Shown: positions 1 through 8,057, counted from the first letter of the stretch. The stretch is DNA of 43,604 nt from an uncultured Porphyromonadaceae bacterium (GCA_937989585.1 CALKRW010000060.1:1-43604); one strand, 5' to 3'. Notes: generated from the letters alone by a model not told the origin. Numbers and translations: made by a program.

Positions 1-173
1 TCCTCCCGGGTAGTAGTTGCCTCAAGATATGCAGAGTCTGCCTTTGACAACAACAGTACATTAGCCCCGACAAGGGGAGCATTATTGTTATCTACCACTC
101 GTCCTTTAATATTTTGGGCGAAGGATGATGCTGAACATAGCAGGGCAAATAGTAAAAGTGTGACTTTTTTCAT
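1..173 (-). CDS. Outer-membrane protein with carboxypeptidase-regulatory-like N-terminal domain (5' fragment)
   Basis: Only the first 57 codons are inside the window; the gene runs off the left edge. The start at 173 opens with a clear signal peptide (MKKVTLLLFALLCSASSFAQ), then NIKGRVVDNNNAPLVGANV, the first strand pattern of the CarboxypepD_reg-like domain that heads Bacteroidota TonB-dependent receptors and outer-membrane barrel proteins. What follows the domain cannot be seen, so receptor versus non-receptor barrel is open. It begins 11 bases after the preceding gene ends and is probably the sixth gene of the ECF sigma operon read leftwards from about 3465. Confidence 0.8.
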   Translation of the reverse strand, partial: MKKVTLLLFALLCSASSFAQNIKGRVVDNNNAPLVGANVLLLSKADSAYLEATTTRE

Positions 174-184
174 GGCTTAGGTCG

Positions 185-1072
185 TTAGAACATCAGCATC
201 AGGCCGACGGAGAAACTTTTGAACTTAGGTGAATTGGTGCCCGATAGAACACTCTGGGGAGAATAGCGAACGTATGCTCCGAGGTAGCCGGCGCTTATCA
301 CGCCGAGCAGATCCACGCTTACCTTGCGCTGTCCCACTCCGTGGAAGCACTCGTTCACCTTCTCGCCGTCCGGATTGTTCCAGCCGTTTTTCACCGATGC
401 GTATGTGCTGACATTGAGCACCGCGCCTGCTGCGGCGTTGAGCGTTCCGCTCGGCAGTTTCACACGTGTGTACTGTGTGTAGAGTAGCGGGAACTGCATG
501 GAGAAGGTTTTGATTGCTGTATGGCGTCCTGTCGCTCCTTCCTCCCAGGGCTTGAAGCCAACGACATTATTTTCCGGAACCATGCGCATGGACGCCGTCG
601 TGCTTCTGTAGTTGCGCCATGCGAAGCCCATACCCAGACTGATGCGGGCGTTCCACGGCGCCCTGTAACCTACTGCCAGGGCATGAAGCCAGTTGATTTC
701 GAAACTCTTGCCCATTTCAAGTTCCATGGATGCGGGAGCGCCGGGAGCGCTTACCATACCGAGGCCGAGACCGCCCATGAATACTTCCCAATGGTGGCTG
801 CATACTCTTTTGATCGAATTCATGAAGTGGAATTCGCGCGACTGCTTGCTGCGCACTCTCGAGTCGGGCGAATACGCCTGTGTGTAACTTACCGACATGC
901 TGCTGTCCGCTTCCGTTCCCTGAACGCTGTAGTTCACGCCGTTGGCCGATTCTGTGATAACGACTTTCCGTACATCGGTGACTTTGATGATTGTATCGGC
1001 TTGCTGTTCGGAGGCAGCGTTGGCTGAGAAGGCGCACAATGCGGTCAGTACGCCGAGTATATATGATTTCAT
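185..1072 (-). CDS. Putative outer-membrane beta-barrel protein, paralogue A
   Basis: A 295-residue exported protein. Residues 1-20 form a signal peptide (MKSYILGVLTALCAFSANA). The mature part starts with a short segment around ADTIIKVTDVRKVVITES, then alternating polar/aromatic stretches typical of barrel strands, and the last residue is phenylalanine (VGLMLMF), the usual C-terminal signature of outer-membrane barrels. It is a paralogue of the next gene upstream (1114-2013): both share the DTI...VVITES/VILTSD stretch near the N terminus and YVRYSP.SV near the C terminus. I do not recognise a named family and assign no substrate. Its position in a sigma/anti-sigma operon suggests an envelope function controlled by that sigma factor. 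Confidence 0.75.
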   Translation of the reverse strand: MKSYILGVLTALCAFSANAASEQQADTIIKVTDVRKVVITESANGVNYSVQGTEADSSMSVSYTQAYSPDSRVRSKQSREFHFMNSIKRVCSHHWEVFMGGLGLGMVSAPGAPASMELEMGKSFEINWLHALAVGYRAPWNARISLGMGFAWRNYRSTTASMRMVPENNVVGFKPWEEGATGRHTAIKTFSMQFPLLYTQYTRVKLPSGTLNAAAGAVLNVSTYASVKNGWNNPDGEKVNECFHGVGQRKVSVDLLGVISAGYLGAYVRYSPQSVLSGTNSPKFKSFSVGLMLMF

Positions 1073-1113
1073 GTGATTACTTTTGTTTACAGATTAGACA
1101 TACGAGTTTGACA

Positions 1114-2013
1114 TCAGAACGCCAGGGTTGCTCCCGCGCTTATAAAGTCGGTATGCGGGCCATAGCCGGGCTTGAACACGCTCACGGGACTGTAGCGAAC
1201 GTAGAAGCCGAATATGTCGTCCCATCCCAGTCCAAGGCGCAGTTCCATGCCGACATTGCGCTGGTGCAGGTGCTTGAGTGTCTGGCTGATCTTGCGCGTG
1301 TTGTCAGCGCTTTGGTATTTGCGGGTAGCATGGGCCGAAATGCACAGGTTCAGGTTTACACCCGCCTCAACATGAAATTTTTTATAGATTCTCTGACGCA
1401 GACTGAGCGGAATCTCAATCGACCTCAAGTCCAGACGCGACTCACCTTTGGTGTAGCCCTCGCCCAACGGCTCGATATACAGGACACCACGGTCGTCGGT
1501 GCCGAACACATGCGACTTGTCGAGATACATGCAGCGGTACAGGAAACCGACGCCGATTTCTAGCGACGGTCCGCCGTAGAACGGCTGGAATCCTATGCCG
1601 GCCACCTTGCCGATGCCGATCTCACAGCCGGTGCGTAACGAGGCTTCGTTGTCAACCGGAATTACGGCCCCCGCATGTATGTCGTGGAACCATACCGAGT
1701 AGAACATGCTGTGATCATGTGTGTTGCCTCCGCGCAGGAACGGAAGGTCAAGGTTCAGGTTGTCGCCGTGTCCGGAAGTCGAATCGCCTGGCTCGGTAAC
1801 CTTGCTGCTGTATTTATAGGTGTAGGCCGGACGTGTACCCGAGGCTTTTACCTCCACGGTAATTTCAGAGTTTTTTCCGCCGTCCGAGGTCAGTATCACC
1901 GACGAGGCGTTTTTCAGCACCGTTATGGTGTCGCACTGTTCCTGGGCCTTAAGTGGCAGCGAGATGCAGACTGATGCCAATAATAGAACTAAGGATTTTG
2001 ACTTGATATTCAT
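1114..2013 (-). CDS. Putative outer-membrane beta-barrel protein, paralogue B
   Basis: A 299-residue exported protein with signal peptide MNIKSKSLVLLLASVCISLPLKA and a phenylalanine C terminus (SAGATLAF). It shares with its downstream neighbour (185-1072) the N-terminal DTI/VILTSD segment and the FYVRYSPVSV strand near the end, so the pair came from a tandem duplication that has diverged strongly. The middle contains glycine-rich, alternating strands (GCEIGIGKVAGIGFQPFYGG) expected of a small barrel. It starts 19 bases after the stop of the small exported protein 2033-2464 and 41 bases before paralogue A. Function is unknown; a structural or sensory envelope role is inference only. Confidence 0.75.
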   Translation of the reverse strand: MNIKSKSLVLLLASVCISLPLKAQEQCDTITVLKNASSVILTSDGGKNSEITVEVKASGTRPAYTYKYSSKVTEPGDSTSGHGDNLNLDLPFLRGGNTHDHSMFYSVWFHDIHAGAVIPVDNEASLRTGCEIGIGKVAGIGFQPFYGGPSLEIGVGFLYRCMYLDKSHVFGTDDRGVLYIEPLGEGYTKGESRLDLRSIEIPLSLRQRIYKKFHVEAGVNLNLCISAHATRKYQSADNTRKISQTLKHLHQRNVGMELRLGLGWDDIFGFYVRYSPVSVFKPGYGPHTDFISAGATLAF

Positions 2014-2032
2014 AATTAGGAATGGATGAATT

Positions 2033-2464
2033 TTACTTTAAGAATGAATCGATCATTTCGGGGCCTGCCTTGCCCTCGAGGTAGATTAGGACGGCCTTGG
2101 TCTTGGACGTGCCGCTGTTATAGAGGATGTAGCGGTTAAGTCCGTCGTCGTTCTGTCCCAGATTGTAGAAGGCATAGTAGAGCCGGCCGTCCTTGTAATG
2201 GACTTCGCGGTCGACCGCCTTGCGCGCGTCCTTGGCAAGTGCGGCCTCTACCTGCTTCTTCGCGGCGTTGTCGCCTTCGACAGTCAGACTGTAGAACAGG
2301 GCCAGTTTGTACTTGCTGAGCGGTCTCCCTTTCACGCAGGTGACGGAAACATTGGGATTACCGCGCATCGAGGTGAACAGTGTCCCCACATGCAGTCCGC
2401 TCTGAGCCTCTGCCGCCAGTGTGAGGCAGAGTGCCATAAACATCAGTGCAATCAAGCGTTTCAT
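2033..2464 (-). CDS. Small exported protein of a sigma-factor operon (DUF6108-like)
   Basis: A 143-residue protein with signal peptide MKRLIALMFMALCLTLAAEA. The mature protein is mixed alpha/beta, with KGRPLSKYKLALFYSLTV followed by a lysine/alanine-rich helix (AAKKQVEAALAKDARKAVDRE). It resembles small periplasmic Bacteroidales proteins that I recall as DUF6108; I could not check that. Its ATG overlaps the TGA of the upstream gene (ATGA at 2461-2464), so it is translationally coupled to the putative anti-sigma protein, and it may take part in the same signalling chain. No catalytic motif is visible. Confidence 0.7.
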   Translation of the reverse strand: MKRLIALMFMALCLTLAAEAQSGLHVGTLFTSMRGNPNVSVTCVKGRPLSKYKLALFYSLTVEGDNAAKKQVEAALAKDARKAVDREVHYKDGRLYYAFYNLGQNDDGLNRYILYNSGTSKTKAVLIYLEGKAGPEMIDSFLK

Positions 2465-2922
2465 TGTTGTCGGATTATATTCAGGTTGTTTTCAATATCT
2501 TGGTTTACCTCGTCGGACACGGCGGCCATATAACTGAGTTGCTCATGCATGATGTCGAGCACCACCTCAGGGTCGCGCACTTCCTCCTGCCCGATATAGG
2601 CGAAACATTCGTCCCCGTTGTCTGCCGGGGCCTCCGGGACATGGGTGAGGTAGACGCTTATTCCGATCACGGCTACAAGTATGGCTGCCGCTGCGGCCAC
2701 GCGCTGAATGACCGGAATGAAGCGGGACGGGCGGCGGATGACTCTCTCTCTCGGCATCATGGCCACGACACCGAGCACAGCCCTGGCTTCCTCGACTTCC
2801 GGAGTCCGCAGGGGACTCGTGGCAAGCATCCGGCGCAACTCCCGTTCCTGTTCGAGAGTGGTTTCTCCCTCGAAGTACAACTCTATGAGTCGTAGCATCT
2901 GTTTGTTGTCGGTATCATTCAT
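2461..2922 (-). CDS. Putative anti-sigma factor / single-pass membrane protein
   Basis: A 153-residue protein with a cytoplasmic-type N-terminal region rich in charged helices (residues 1-75, including LIELYFEGETTLEQERELRR), one transmembrane segment at about residues 88-110 (VAAAAAILVAVIGISVYLTH), and a short acidic extracytoplasmic tail of about 40 residues. This layout, directly downstream of an ECF sigma gene (38 bases), is that of the small Bacteroidota membrane proteins that hold the sigma factor. It has no FecR domain. The tail is too short to be an enzyme and may contact the neighbouring exported or barrel proteins. The anti-sigma role rests on topology and position, not on a recognised domain. 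Confidence 0.7.
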   Translation of the reverse strand: MNDTDNKQMLRLIELYFEGETTLEQERELRRMLATSPLRTPEVEEARAVLGVVAMMPRERVIRRPSRFIPVIQRVAAAAAILVAVIGISVYLTHVPEAPADNGDECFAYIGQEEVRDPEVVLDIMHEQLSYMAAVSDEVNQDIENNLNIIRQQ

Positions 2923-2960
2923 ATCTTCAATGCGTTTTAATCATTCGTTTTTTGCACCGG

Positions 2961-3449
2961 TCACGAGCCGGAGCGCTCGGTGTAGATTCGGCGTATGGTT
3001 TTTCGGGCACGGCAGAGAGCCACTCTTACTGCGCCCTCGGTGATATTCAGTTCGGCGGCAATCTCGTCGAATTCATAGCCGTTGCGGTCGCGCATCAGCA
3101 GTATGCGTCTGTCGCGTTCGCTGAGTTCGCTCTCGATCAGTTCCATTACCTCGGCGTAAAGTTCCTGGCGTCCGTCGTCCTCCTGAGTCTCGGCAAGAGT
3201 CTCGCTGACCTCGGTCTGCGGATGTGCCGAGCGGCTTCGTATCACGTCGATGCAGATATTCTTCACAGTGGTCACGGCCATGCCTGTCACCTGCGACTCG
3301 TCCGAAAGCGAGCGGCGTCTCTGCCACAGTCTGACAAAAGCATCCTGAAGAGCGTCCTCAGCCTCCTGGTCAGAGTTAAGCATCCGAGCGGCCCCGCTGT
3401 GGAGCCGTTGACGAAGCCGTCCGAAAACCGTTGTTAGAATATCGTTCAT
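2961..3449 (-). CDS. ECF-type RNA polymerase sigma factor
   Basis: A sigma-70 family protein of 162 residues. Region 2 is at about residues 10-75: the run AEDALQDAFVRLWQRR is the core-binding/-10 helix of ECF sigmas, followed by VKNICIDVIRSRS. Region 4 is at about residues 105-155, with SERDRRILLMRDRNGYEFDE, then IAAELNITEGAVRVALCRAR as the helix-turn-helix that reads the -35 element. An in-frame ATG at 3482 would extend the protein by 11 residues, but an ECF-type promoter places its -10 element at 3472-3477, so the transcript should begin near 3465 and the ATG at 3449 is preferred. It leads the minus-strand operon and probably autoregulates it. Confidence 0.9.
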   Translation of the reverse strand: MNDILTTVFGRLRQRLHSGAARMLNSDQEAEDALQDAFVRLWQRRRSLSDESQVTGMAVTTVKNICIDVIRSRSAHPQTEVSETLAETQEDDGRQELYAEVMELIESELSERDRRILLMRDRNGYEFDEIAAELNITEGAVRVALCRARKTIRRIYTERSGS

Positions 3450-3471
3450 TTTTCTTTTGCTTTCTGTCCTA

Positions 3472-3498
3472 TATACGGACACCCTCCCCGTTTGTTAC
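3472..3498 (-). promoter_or_regulatory. ECF-type promoter of the sigma operon
   Basis: Read on the minus strand, TGTAACAAA (GTAAC at 3498-3494) is followed after exactly 16 bases by CGTATA (3477-3472). An AAC-containing -35 and a CGT-containing -10 separated by 16-17 bases is the general form of ECF sigma promoters. No TAnnTTTG housekeeping element is seen here. Autoregulation is inferred. A closely similar element lies upstream of the receptor gene at 41154. Confidence 0.6.
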
Positions 3499-3593
3499 AC
3501 CCACCCCCAACTTTTTTTCACAAAAACCAAAATTCCCCTCCTTCCACCCTCCCGCACATGCTATAAAACCACCCATCCGCTCCTACCTCAATC

Positions 3594-3635
3594 CAACAGA
3601 TAGCCCGCGATTCGCAAACCGCAGGCTATCTGTTG
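3594..3635 (-). terminator. Hairpin at the end of the Rhs operon
   Basis: A perfect 12-base inverted repeat (CAACAGATAGCC at 3594-3605 and its complement at 3624-3635) with an 18-base loop begins 4 bases past the stop of the last gene in the toxin operon. No strong T tract follows on the minus strand, so termination may be weak or factor-assisted. It is the first strong hairpin after the start of the operon near 13400. Confidence 0.6.
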
Positions 3636-3638
3636 TAA

Positions 3639-4210
3639 TCATTTCTTTTCGAGCACTTTGTCAATATTTATTATGTTGTCCAGACTTGGTTTCCTGTAGG
3701 GCGAATCGGATGATTCTTTAGAATAGTTATAGATTTGGCCGAGTTTTGCCTCCTGGGCGGGGAAAAACCCCGATCCCATATTAAAGTCATAAAATTTTCG
3801 ATTATCCGAATCATATACCATGTAACCGAAATAACTTTTGGAATAATCATTTATCTGTTTTACCAAGACAATCAGATTGTCTTTCCCAAGCATAATTTTC
3901 TCATACCCCTCGGGACTGTCATCTTCCGGTTTGCTTGTCAGTTTCATGATTTTGGTTTTTGTTTTGCCGTCGAATTCACCTTTGACAATCAGATAGTTCC
4001 CTTCATACTCTTTCGGAATCACCTTGAGCAAATATACCTGCAACTTAGTCTGCTCCGCAAACCGAGTAACACTCTCCATCCCCCACAGACCGAATCCACG
4101 GCTACCGAGTCCTGTCCGGCTACAATACCCTCAGACGCAGACCCCACTTCCGCATAAAGGCTGAAACACATTGATAATACAAAGAATATGGAAAATAATG
4201 ACGTTTTCAT
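3639..4210 (-). pseudogene. Small exported protein gene interrupted by a frameshift
   Basis: Two overlapping frames together make one exported protein of about 190 residues. The first (4210 down to about 4084) gives a signal peptide, MKTSLFSIFFVLSMCFSLYA, and about 24 mature residues ending SVCGG. The second (about 4079 to 3639) continues with MESVTRFAEQTKLQ and has the composition of a soluble periplasmic protein (YLIVKGEFDG, YFGYMVYDSDNRKFYDF). The frames meet at a run of five C (4080-4084, G on the coding strand); one extra G would join them as CGG-M-ESVTRF. The downstream ATG alone would make a protein without a signal. It is the last gene of the Rhs operon, 30 bases after the preceding gene. 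The family is not recognised; another immunity-type or accessory protein is possible. Confidence 0.6.
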
Positions 4211-4240
4211 TTTTTTCTATCGCCTAAAGAGTATGGAATC

Positions 4241-4933
4241 TTAATTGGATTTGCCTTTTTGGAATTCGCACCGCTCGATGCGCTCAAAACTCCCGGCCAG
4301 GTGCATGCACTCAGTGATTCTCTGCGCCGGTACGTTGATGAAGTAAAACTTCGCATCAGGGTATGTTATCGTAAAATTCACGTTTCTGTAATTCCTGCTT
4401 TCCTCTTCACACGCCAGTATACATTCCTGAATATTTGTGACACCGTTGTAATAGTCATATACTACCTTATAAAACCATGAATATATTTCCGGATTCAGGT
4501 TGTCAAGGTAATCATTGTATTCGACATTGAAATCGTTCAGCATGGACCATACATCATCCAGCGCAATATTTTGTAATCCGATCTTTTCCTCAGCCTTGAT
4601 GTTCCGCGACTCCACTCGTATGAAAATGCTGTCTGACAGGACACAGTTCATGACGTTCTTGTCCAGCCAATATGCTTTGGGCGCTTCCGGAATCATCACC
4701 CTGAACGGACGTGTTTCAGTCGTGTCATCTACCGCTGTCAGAGTATTCAGGCTTATGTAGTTGCACCTTCCGTCCTCGTACGTCATAAAACCGCTTGAGA
4801 GTAGGTTGCCCATTCCGTGGAAACGAAGTTTTTCGGTCGCATCACTGTCCGTGTCTGCTGCGGAAGCAGAAACACAGGCAGCATTTGCCGCTATAAATAT
4901 CCAAAGGAACAGATTCCTGATGATTTGCGGCAT
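4241..4933 (-). CDS. Exported protein, putative immunity protein of the orphan Rhs toxin (second copy)
   Basis: About 230 residues from the ATG at 4933, chosen because it gives a signal peptide at once (MPQIIRNLFLWIFIAANAACVSASA) and lies 4 bases past the upstream stop; an upstream in-frame ATG at 4981 would overlap the previous gene by 44 bases and bury the signal. It is a paralogue of the gene before it (4938-5645): both end in a segment of the form Y/F-x-F/I-N-V-P (FYFINVPAQRITECM here) and share a tyrosine-rich region near YNDYLDNLNPEIYSWFYKVVYDYY. No catalytic motif is visible. Immunity function is inferred from position directly after a toxin module, pairing, export and AT-rich composition. 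Confidence 0.65.
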   Translation of the reverse strand: MPQIIRNLFLWIFIAANAACVSASAADTDSDATEKLRFHGMGNLLSSGFMTYEDGRCNYISLNTLTAVDDTTETRPFRVMIPEAPKAYWLDKNVMNCVLSDSIFIRVESRNIKAEEKIGLQNIALDDVWSMLNDFNVEYNDYLDNLNPEIYSWFYKVVYDYYNGVTNIQECILACEEESRNYRNVNFTITYPDAKFYFINVPAQRITECMHLAGSFERIERCEFQKGKSN

Positions 4934-4937
4934 CTTA

Positions 4938-5645
4938 TTACTTTCTGAAACGCAAAATTCCTTGATCCGACGAATTGTCATAATATTTTTTGTTTAGTAT
5001 TTGGAGACTTCCTATTGATTTGATGAATTTTTGAAATGACTCCACCGGCACGTTAAAGCAGTATATGCTCAGCCAGGGGAAACATACTTTGAAATTCAGT
5101 CTGTCGTAACTGTCGCTTTTGATGTCCTCCAGCAACTTGTCCCGATAGATTTTCGCTCGGTAATACGACGCATACGGCTCAATCCAATCGTCGGGATTAC
5201 ACTGGATTATCAGATTATCCATATGTTGGCGGAGCATCCATTCCTCGAGGTAATCCGTCAACGTCTTCCTGTCGAACTGTTCGACTGCCTTATTGTCTAT
5301 GACAAAGTCATAAAATTTGCCACCTTCAAGATACCATGTACTGATTTCCATTGCACTTCCATCTTCAAAGAAAATTAAAGTTTTATTACGAAATAGATGA
5401 TAGTCTGTGACGTCTCCGGGCAAATCGATAATATAGTATGCTTCGCCAATGGTTCTTGAATTTATCGAATCCTCACAAATATATCTTTGGAAAATATTGC
5501 TAAACATATATGTCCCTTCCTCAGACATAATAAACCCATCAGATTCCGGATTATTAGTCGTGAATAAACTATTGCCCATAGGAAATATCCACATACCAAC
5601 GGGTAATATCAAACAACGCCTCAAATTATGTAATAACTTTCTCAT
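4938..5645 (-). CDS. Exported or membrane-anchored protein, putative immunity protein of the orphan Rhs toxin (first copy)
   Basis: A 235-residue protein whose ATG overlaps the TGA of the orphan rhs module (ATGA at 5642-5645), so the two are translationally coupled, as usual for toxin-immunity pairs. Residues 1-28 (LHNLRRCLILPVGMWIFPMG) look like a signal or anchor. The body is rich in aromatic and acidic residues, and the C-terminal part (FPWLSIYCFNVPVESFQKF) matches the equivalent segment of the downstream paralogue at 4241. Base composition is clearly AT-richer than the rhs core. No family is recognised; the role is inferred from coupling and location. Confidence 0.65.
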   Translation of the reverse strand: MRKLLHNLRRCLILPVGMWIFPMGNSLFTTNNPESDGFIMSEEGTYMFSNIFQRYICEDSINSRTIGEAYYIIDLPGDVTDYHLFRNKTLIFFEDGSAMEISTWYLEGGKFYDFVIDNKAVEQFDRKTLTDYLEEWMLRQHMDNLIIQCNPDDWIEPYASYYRAKIYRDKLLEDIKSDSYDRLNFKVCFPWLSIYCFNVPVESFQKFIKSIGSLQILNKKYYDNSSDQGILRFRK

Positions 5646-7135
5646 TTTCCAGAACCTTGGGTTTGACGCATTTTGTATATATCTTCAATAGCCTTCTTGA
5701 AGGTCTTCCACATTATTTGCGTTATAGCATGCCCTTCTTTAGTAGATTTGTCAAAAAAAGCAACACTACGTTCGTGGGAATATACTGGTCTTTCCCCCAT
5801 TTTATTCCCTAGGCTTTCTTGCTTGCAATTATACCCCAATACTATATTTGGATATTGATAAGTGTTATTTTTCATATCTTCTATATCGTCCGGGGAAGCA
5901 CAATTGTTGTGTCTGTAATCACTACTTTGAAGAGTGGGATGTGTATGGACATTGTACGTACGTACTACGCCTTCTAAAGATCCGGATGGCATATCGCTGC
6001 TCTTAATTTCTACTCCCTGTTCAGTACCTACTATTATATCTGTCATTTCTCCGTTGCTAAATTTGTTATAACTTGTCTCTATTCCGCGAGTTTCAGTTAT
6101 CTCATACATTTCAGACATATATTCTATTTCCTTTTCAGAAGGTAAAGGTATAATATGTTTCTTCCTAATACATTCTTTAGCATCTTTTCTTTTTTCAGAG
6201 GTACTAAGTACTATATAAGGAATATCATTCATACCTTCCGAAAGTACATGAATCCCCCTTAGATTATAATATATTTCGCAACCGGTCGGATCGACATAGC
6301 GGATGGGATTCCCCGCGCAGTAGACGTACGGATTGATGGGTGTGAAATCGACTGCCTTGGGGTCCGGCGTCGACCACAGGGCGAGGGCGGAGTTGAGGCG
6401 GCGGGCGCTGAAGTCGTAGTCGTTCAGGCCGCCGTCGCGCATGCGCTCCTTGCCGCCGTAGAGGTACGGCTGTCCCGCAGGCTCATGCCAAGGCTCGCCG
6501 TAGGGGTAGTAGCCCGTGTGCTGCTCAATCTTGCCTTCCTGGCCGGTCACCATCGTGATGTTGCCCTGGAAGTCAGGGTGGCGGTAGTGCGCCCCGCCGT
6601 TGCCGTCGAAGTACCCGCCCAGGAAGTTGACGTACGCCAGCGAGTCGCCCTCGAACACGAAGTCACCGCAGTAACTCCGCTCGCTGACCTTCACCGGACG
6701 CCTCTTCCCCGCCAGCAGGGCATAGGTCGACACACCAAGCAGTTCGCCCGACGCGCTGTACGTGTACTGCAGTTCGCCGCCGTCGGTGAACTGCACGGTC
6801 GAGGGCTGCCTCATGTGGTTGTAGGTCATCTTCTTTATGCCGCGCGACGAGTCCGAGTAAAGCATTCCCGCCTTGTTCCAGGCGTACTGGGCAACTCCGC
6901 CCGAGGCGCTCAGCGGATAGCCCGTGCGCCCGTAGAACTCCGTCCCGGCAGCCTGTGCCGTCACCGAGGAAAGCCTCATGCCCTCCCACACGTAACTCAG
7001 GTCATCCATAAAGCCGTATTTCTTTATCTCGAGGTCACCGCTCTTCCTGACGCCGTTCTGCCCGTAGCGCCTTACGCTCAGCGGAGCCCCGACCTCGTTG
7101 TACTGATGAGTCTGTTCCTCGACTTCCATATTCAT
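5642..7135 (-). CDS. Orphan Rhs module with JAB/JAMM-like C-terminal toxin domain
   Basis: A 497-residue protein with no signal peptide. Residues 12-285 repeat the end of the Rhs core of the main gene (YNEVGAPLSVRRYGQNGVRK to NPIRYVDPTGC), including the YGGKERMRDGGLNDYDFSAR stretch and the closing DPxG boundary. Residues 286-497 are the variable tip. In it H397-T-H399-P, then S414-P-D-D417, forms an HxH-x14-S-x2-D motif like the zinc ligands of JAB/JAMM peptidases, as in the JAB-like toxin domain of polymorphic toxins; E in GVEIKSSD is a candidate catalytic glutamate. The tip is AT-rich and unlike the core. Without its own export signal it is best read as a displaced, silent toxin module that can recombine onto the main gene. 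The coupled genes downstream are the likely immunity pair. Confidence 0.75.
   Translation of the reverse strand: MNMEVEEQTHQYNEVGAPLSVRRYGQNGVRKSGDLEIKKYGFMDDLSYVWEGMRLSSVTAQAAGTEFYGRTGYPLSASGGVAQYAWNKAGMLYSDSSRGIKKMTYNHMRQPSTVQFTDGGELQYTYSASGELLGVSTYALLAGKRRPVKVSERSYCGDFVFEGDSLAYVNFLGGYFDGNGGAHYRHPDFQGNITMVTGQEGKIEQHTGYYPYGEPWHEPAGQPYLYGGKERMRDGGLNDYDFSARRLNSALALWSTPDPKAVDFTPINPYVYCAGNPIRYVDPTGCEIYYNLRGIHVLSEGMNDIPYIVLSTSEKRKDAKECIRKKHIIPLPSEKEIEYMSEMYEITETRGIETSYNKFSNGEMTDIIVGTEQGVEIKSSDMPSGSLEGVVRTYNVHTHPTLQSSDYRHNNCASPDDIEDMKNNTYQYPNIVLGYNCKQESLGNKMGERPVYSHERSVAFFDKSTKEGHAITQIMWKTFKKAIEDIYKMRQTQGSGK
6278..7102 (-). repeat. Rhs core repeat, orphan copy
   Basis: About 825 bases nearly identical in protein and largely in DNA to 9511-10375. 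The match begins at the YNEVGAP codons and stops at the DPxG boundary, after which the two toxin tips diverge. This copy is about 40 bases shorter because it lacks the segment encoding MHQDGLRTDNGLEV in the main copy. Confidence 0.85.
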
Positions 7136-7177
7136 TTCAATTTATAATATTCGGACAGACATATCAACCACCCGGCA

Positions 7178-8032
7178 TTACTTGCTATCAGACATATGCC
7201 GCCATGTATCTAAAAATAACGATTTAAACGTATTATCCGATTCTATGTTTATGTCAATACGTTTGATATATGAATCACCCATACCTGTATATTTAGTAAT
7301 AAACTTCTCAAAAAAGAACGAATTGTTAAGTTCACCGTCTTCACAAATAAACGAAGTGGGTTCTTTGACGATTTGCGTTCCTATCAATTTGCCGATTTCT
7401 TTTACATTTGTCGTGTCATATTCTTTTTTGTAAAACGCTTCGTCTATGACCCTATTAAAGAAATACGATGTTTTATATTTGTAATATTTTCCATCAAATG
7501 GAATTATGGCATCCAGATTAATAATAACTTCGGACATAGTATAACTCATATTTGCTGATACTATGATATAATTCTTCTGAAGATACTCATTCAAAGATAT
7601 ACTATCGTACAGGGGATCTATATTGATTTCGGAACCATCGCTTCTGAAGTTATTAAAACCATCCATATCTGCCGTTTTCCATACCTCTTTAAAGATATTC
7701 GGATCTATTTTTAGCCATAAAGGAACTCGGAAACCAACATAAATTCTGTTATCCTGCACAAACCTGTTGCACCTATTTACAAAGGCCTCGATGCAACAGT
7801 CATAATAGGCATCTTCGTCTGCCGCTTTATTATACAATTTAGTGAAGTCATCAGCCGTTTCACCATTGGAATCATTACTGATGCGAATAACTTTGTCAAG
7901 ATTATATTGACCATCATTAACTATCTGGCTAAGTGTAACATTACTGTTTTCAATAATATTAGCGCCTTGGGCAATGGGAGGTTTCGTAAAACAAACCAAT
8001 GCCATTAATATGTATATCATATTCGTTTTCAT
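7178..8032 (-). CDS. Exported protein, putative immunity protein of the main Rhs toxin (second copy)
   Basis: About 284 residues from the ATG at 8032, preferred over 8056 because an AGG-containing site lies just before it and it begins a signal peptide directly (MKTNMIYILMALVCFTKPPI). It is a clear tandem paralogue of 8058-8882: both have SQIV/SRIV..QYDLNK, a CIEAFV..CN/CIQAFVKWCN segment, IDPLYD near the middle, AIIPFDG-Y-Y, and EDGEL followed by FFFE-F at the C-terminal side. It has no enzymatic motif. AT-rich codon use sets it apart from the rhs core. Sitting between the main toxin and the orphan module, it fits a periplasmic immunity protein. The following orphan module starts 42 bases later. 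Confidence 0.65.
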   Translation of the reverse strand: MKTNMIYILMALVCFTKPPIAQGANIIENSNVTLSQIVNDGQYNLDKVIRISNDSNGETADDFTKLYNKAADEDAYYDCCIEAFVNRCNRFVQDNRIYVGFRVPLWLKIDPNIFKEVWKTADMDGFNNFRSDGSEINIDPLYDSISLNEYLQKNYIIVSANMSYTMSEVIINLDAIIPFDGKYYKYKTSYFFNRVIDEAFYKKEYDTTNVKEIGKLIGTQIVKEPTSFICEDGELNNSFFFEKFITKYTGMGDSYIKRIDINIESDNTFKSLFLDTWRHMSDSK

Positions 8033-8057
8033 ATAACCTGTATCAATTATGTTCACA

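Noticed and set aside
6485..7147. Long plus-strand open frame across the orphan rhs core
   Set aside because: It is antisense to the well-supported Rhs core, and an equivalent frame occurs at 9718-9963 and 10048-10779 because the core is duplicated. Arginine/valine-rich composition and no start signals.
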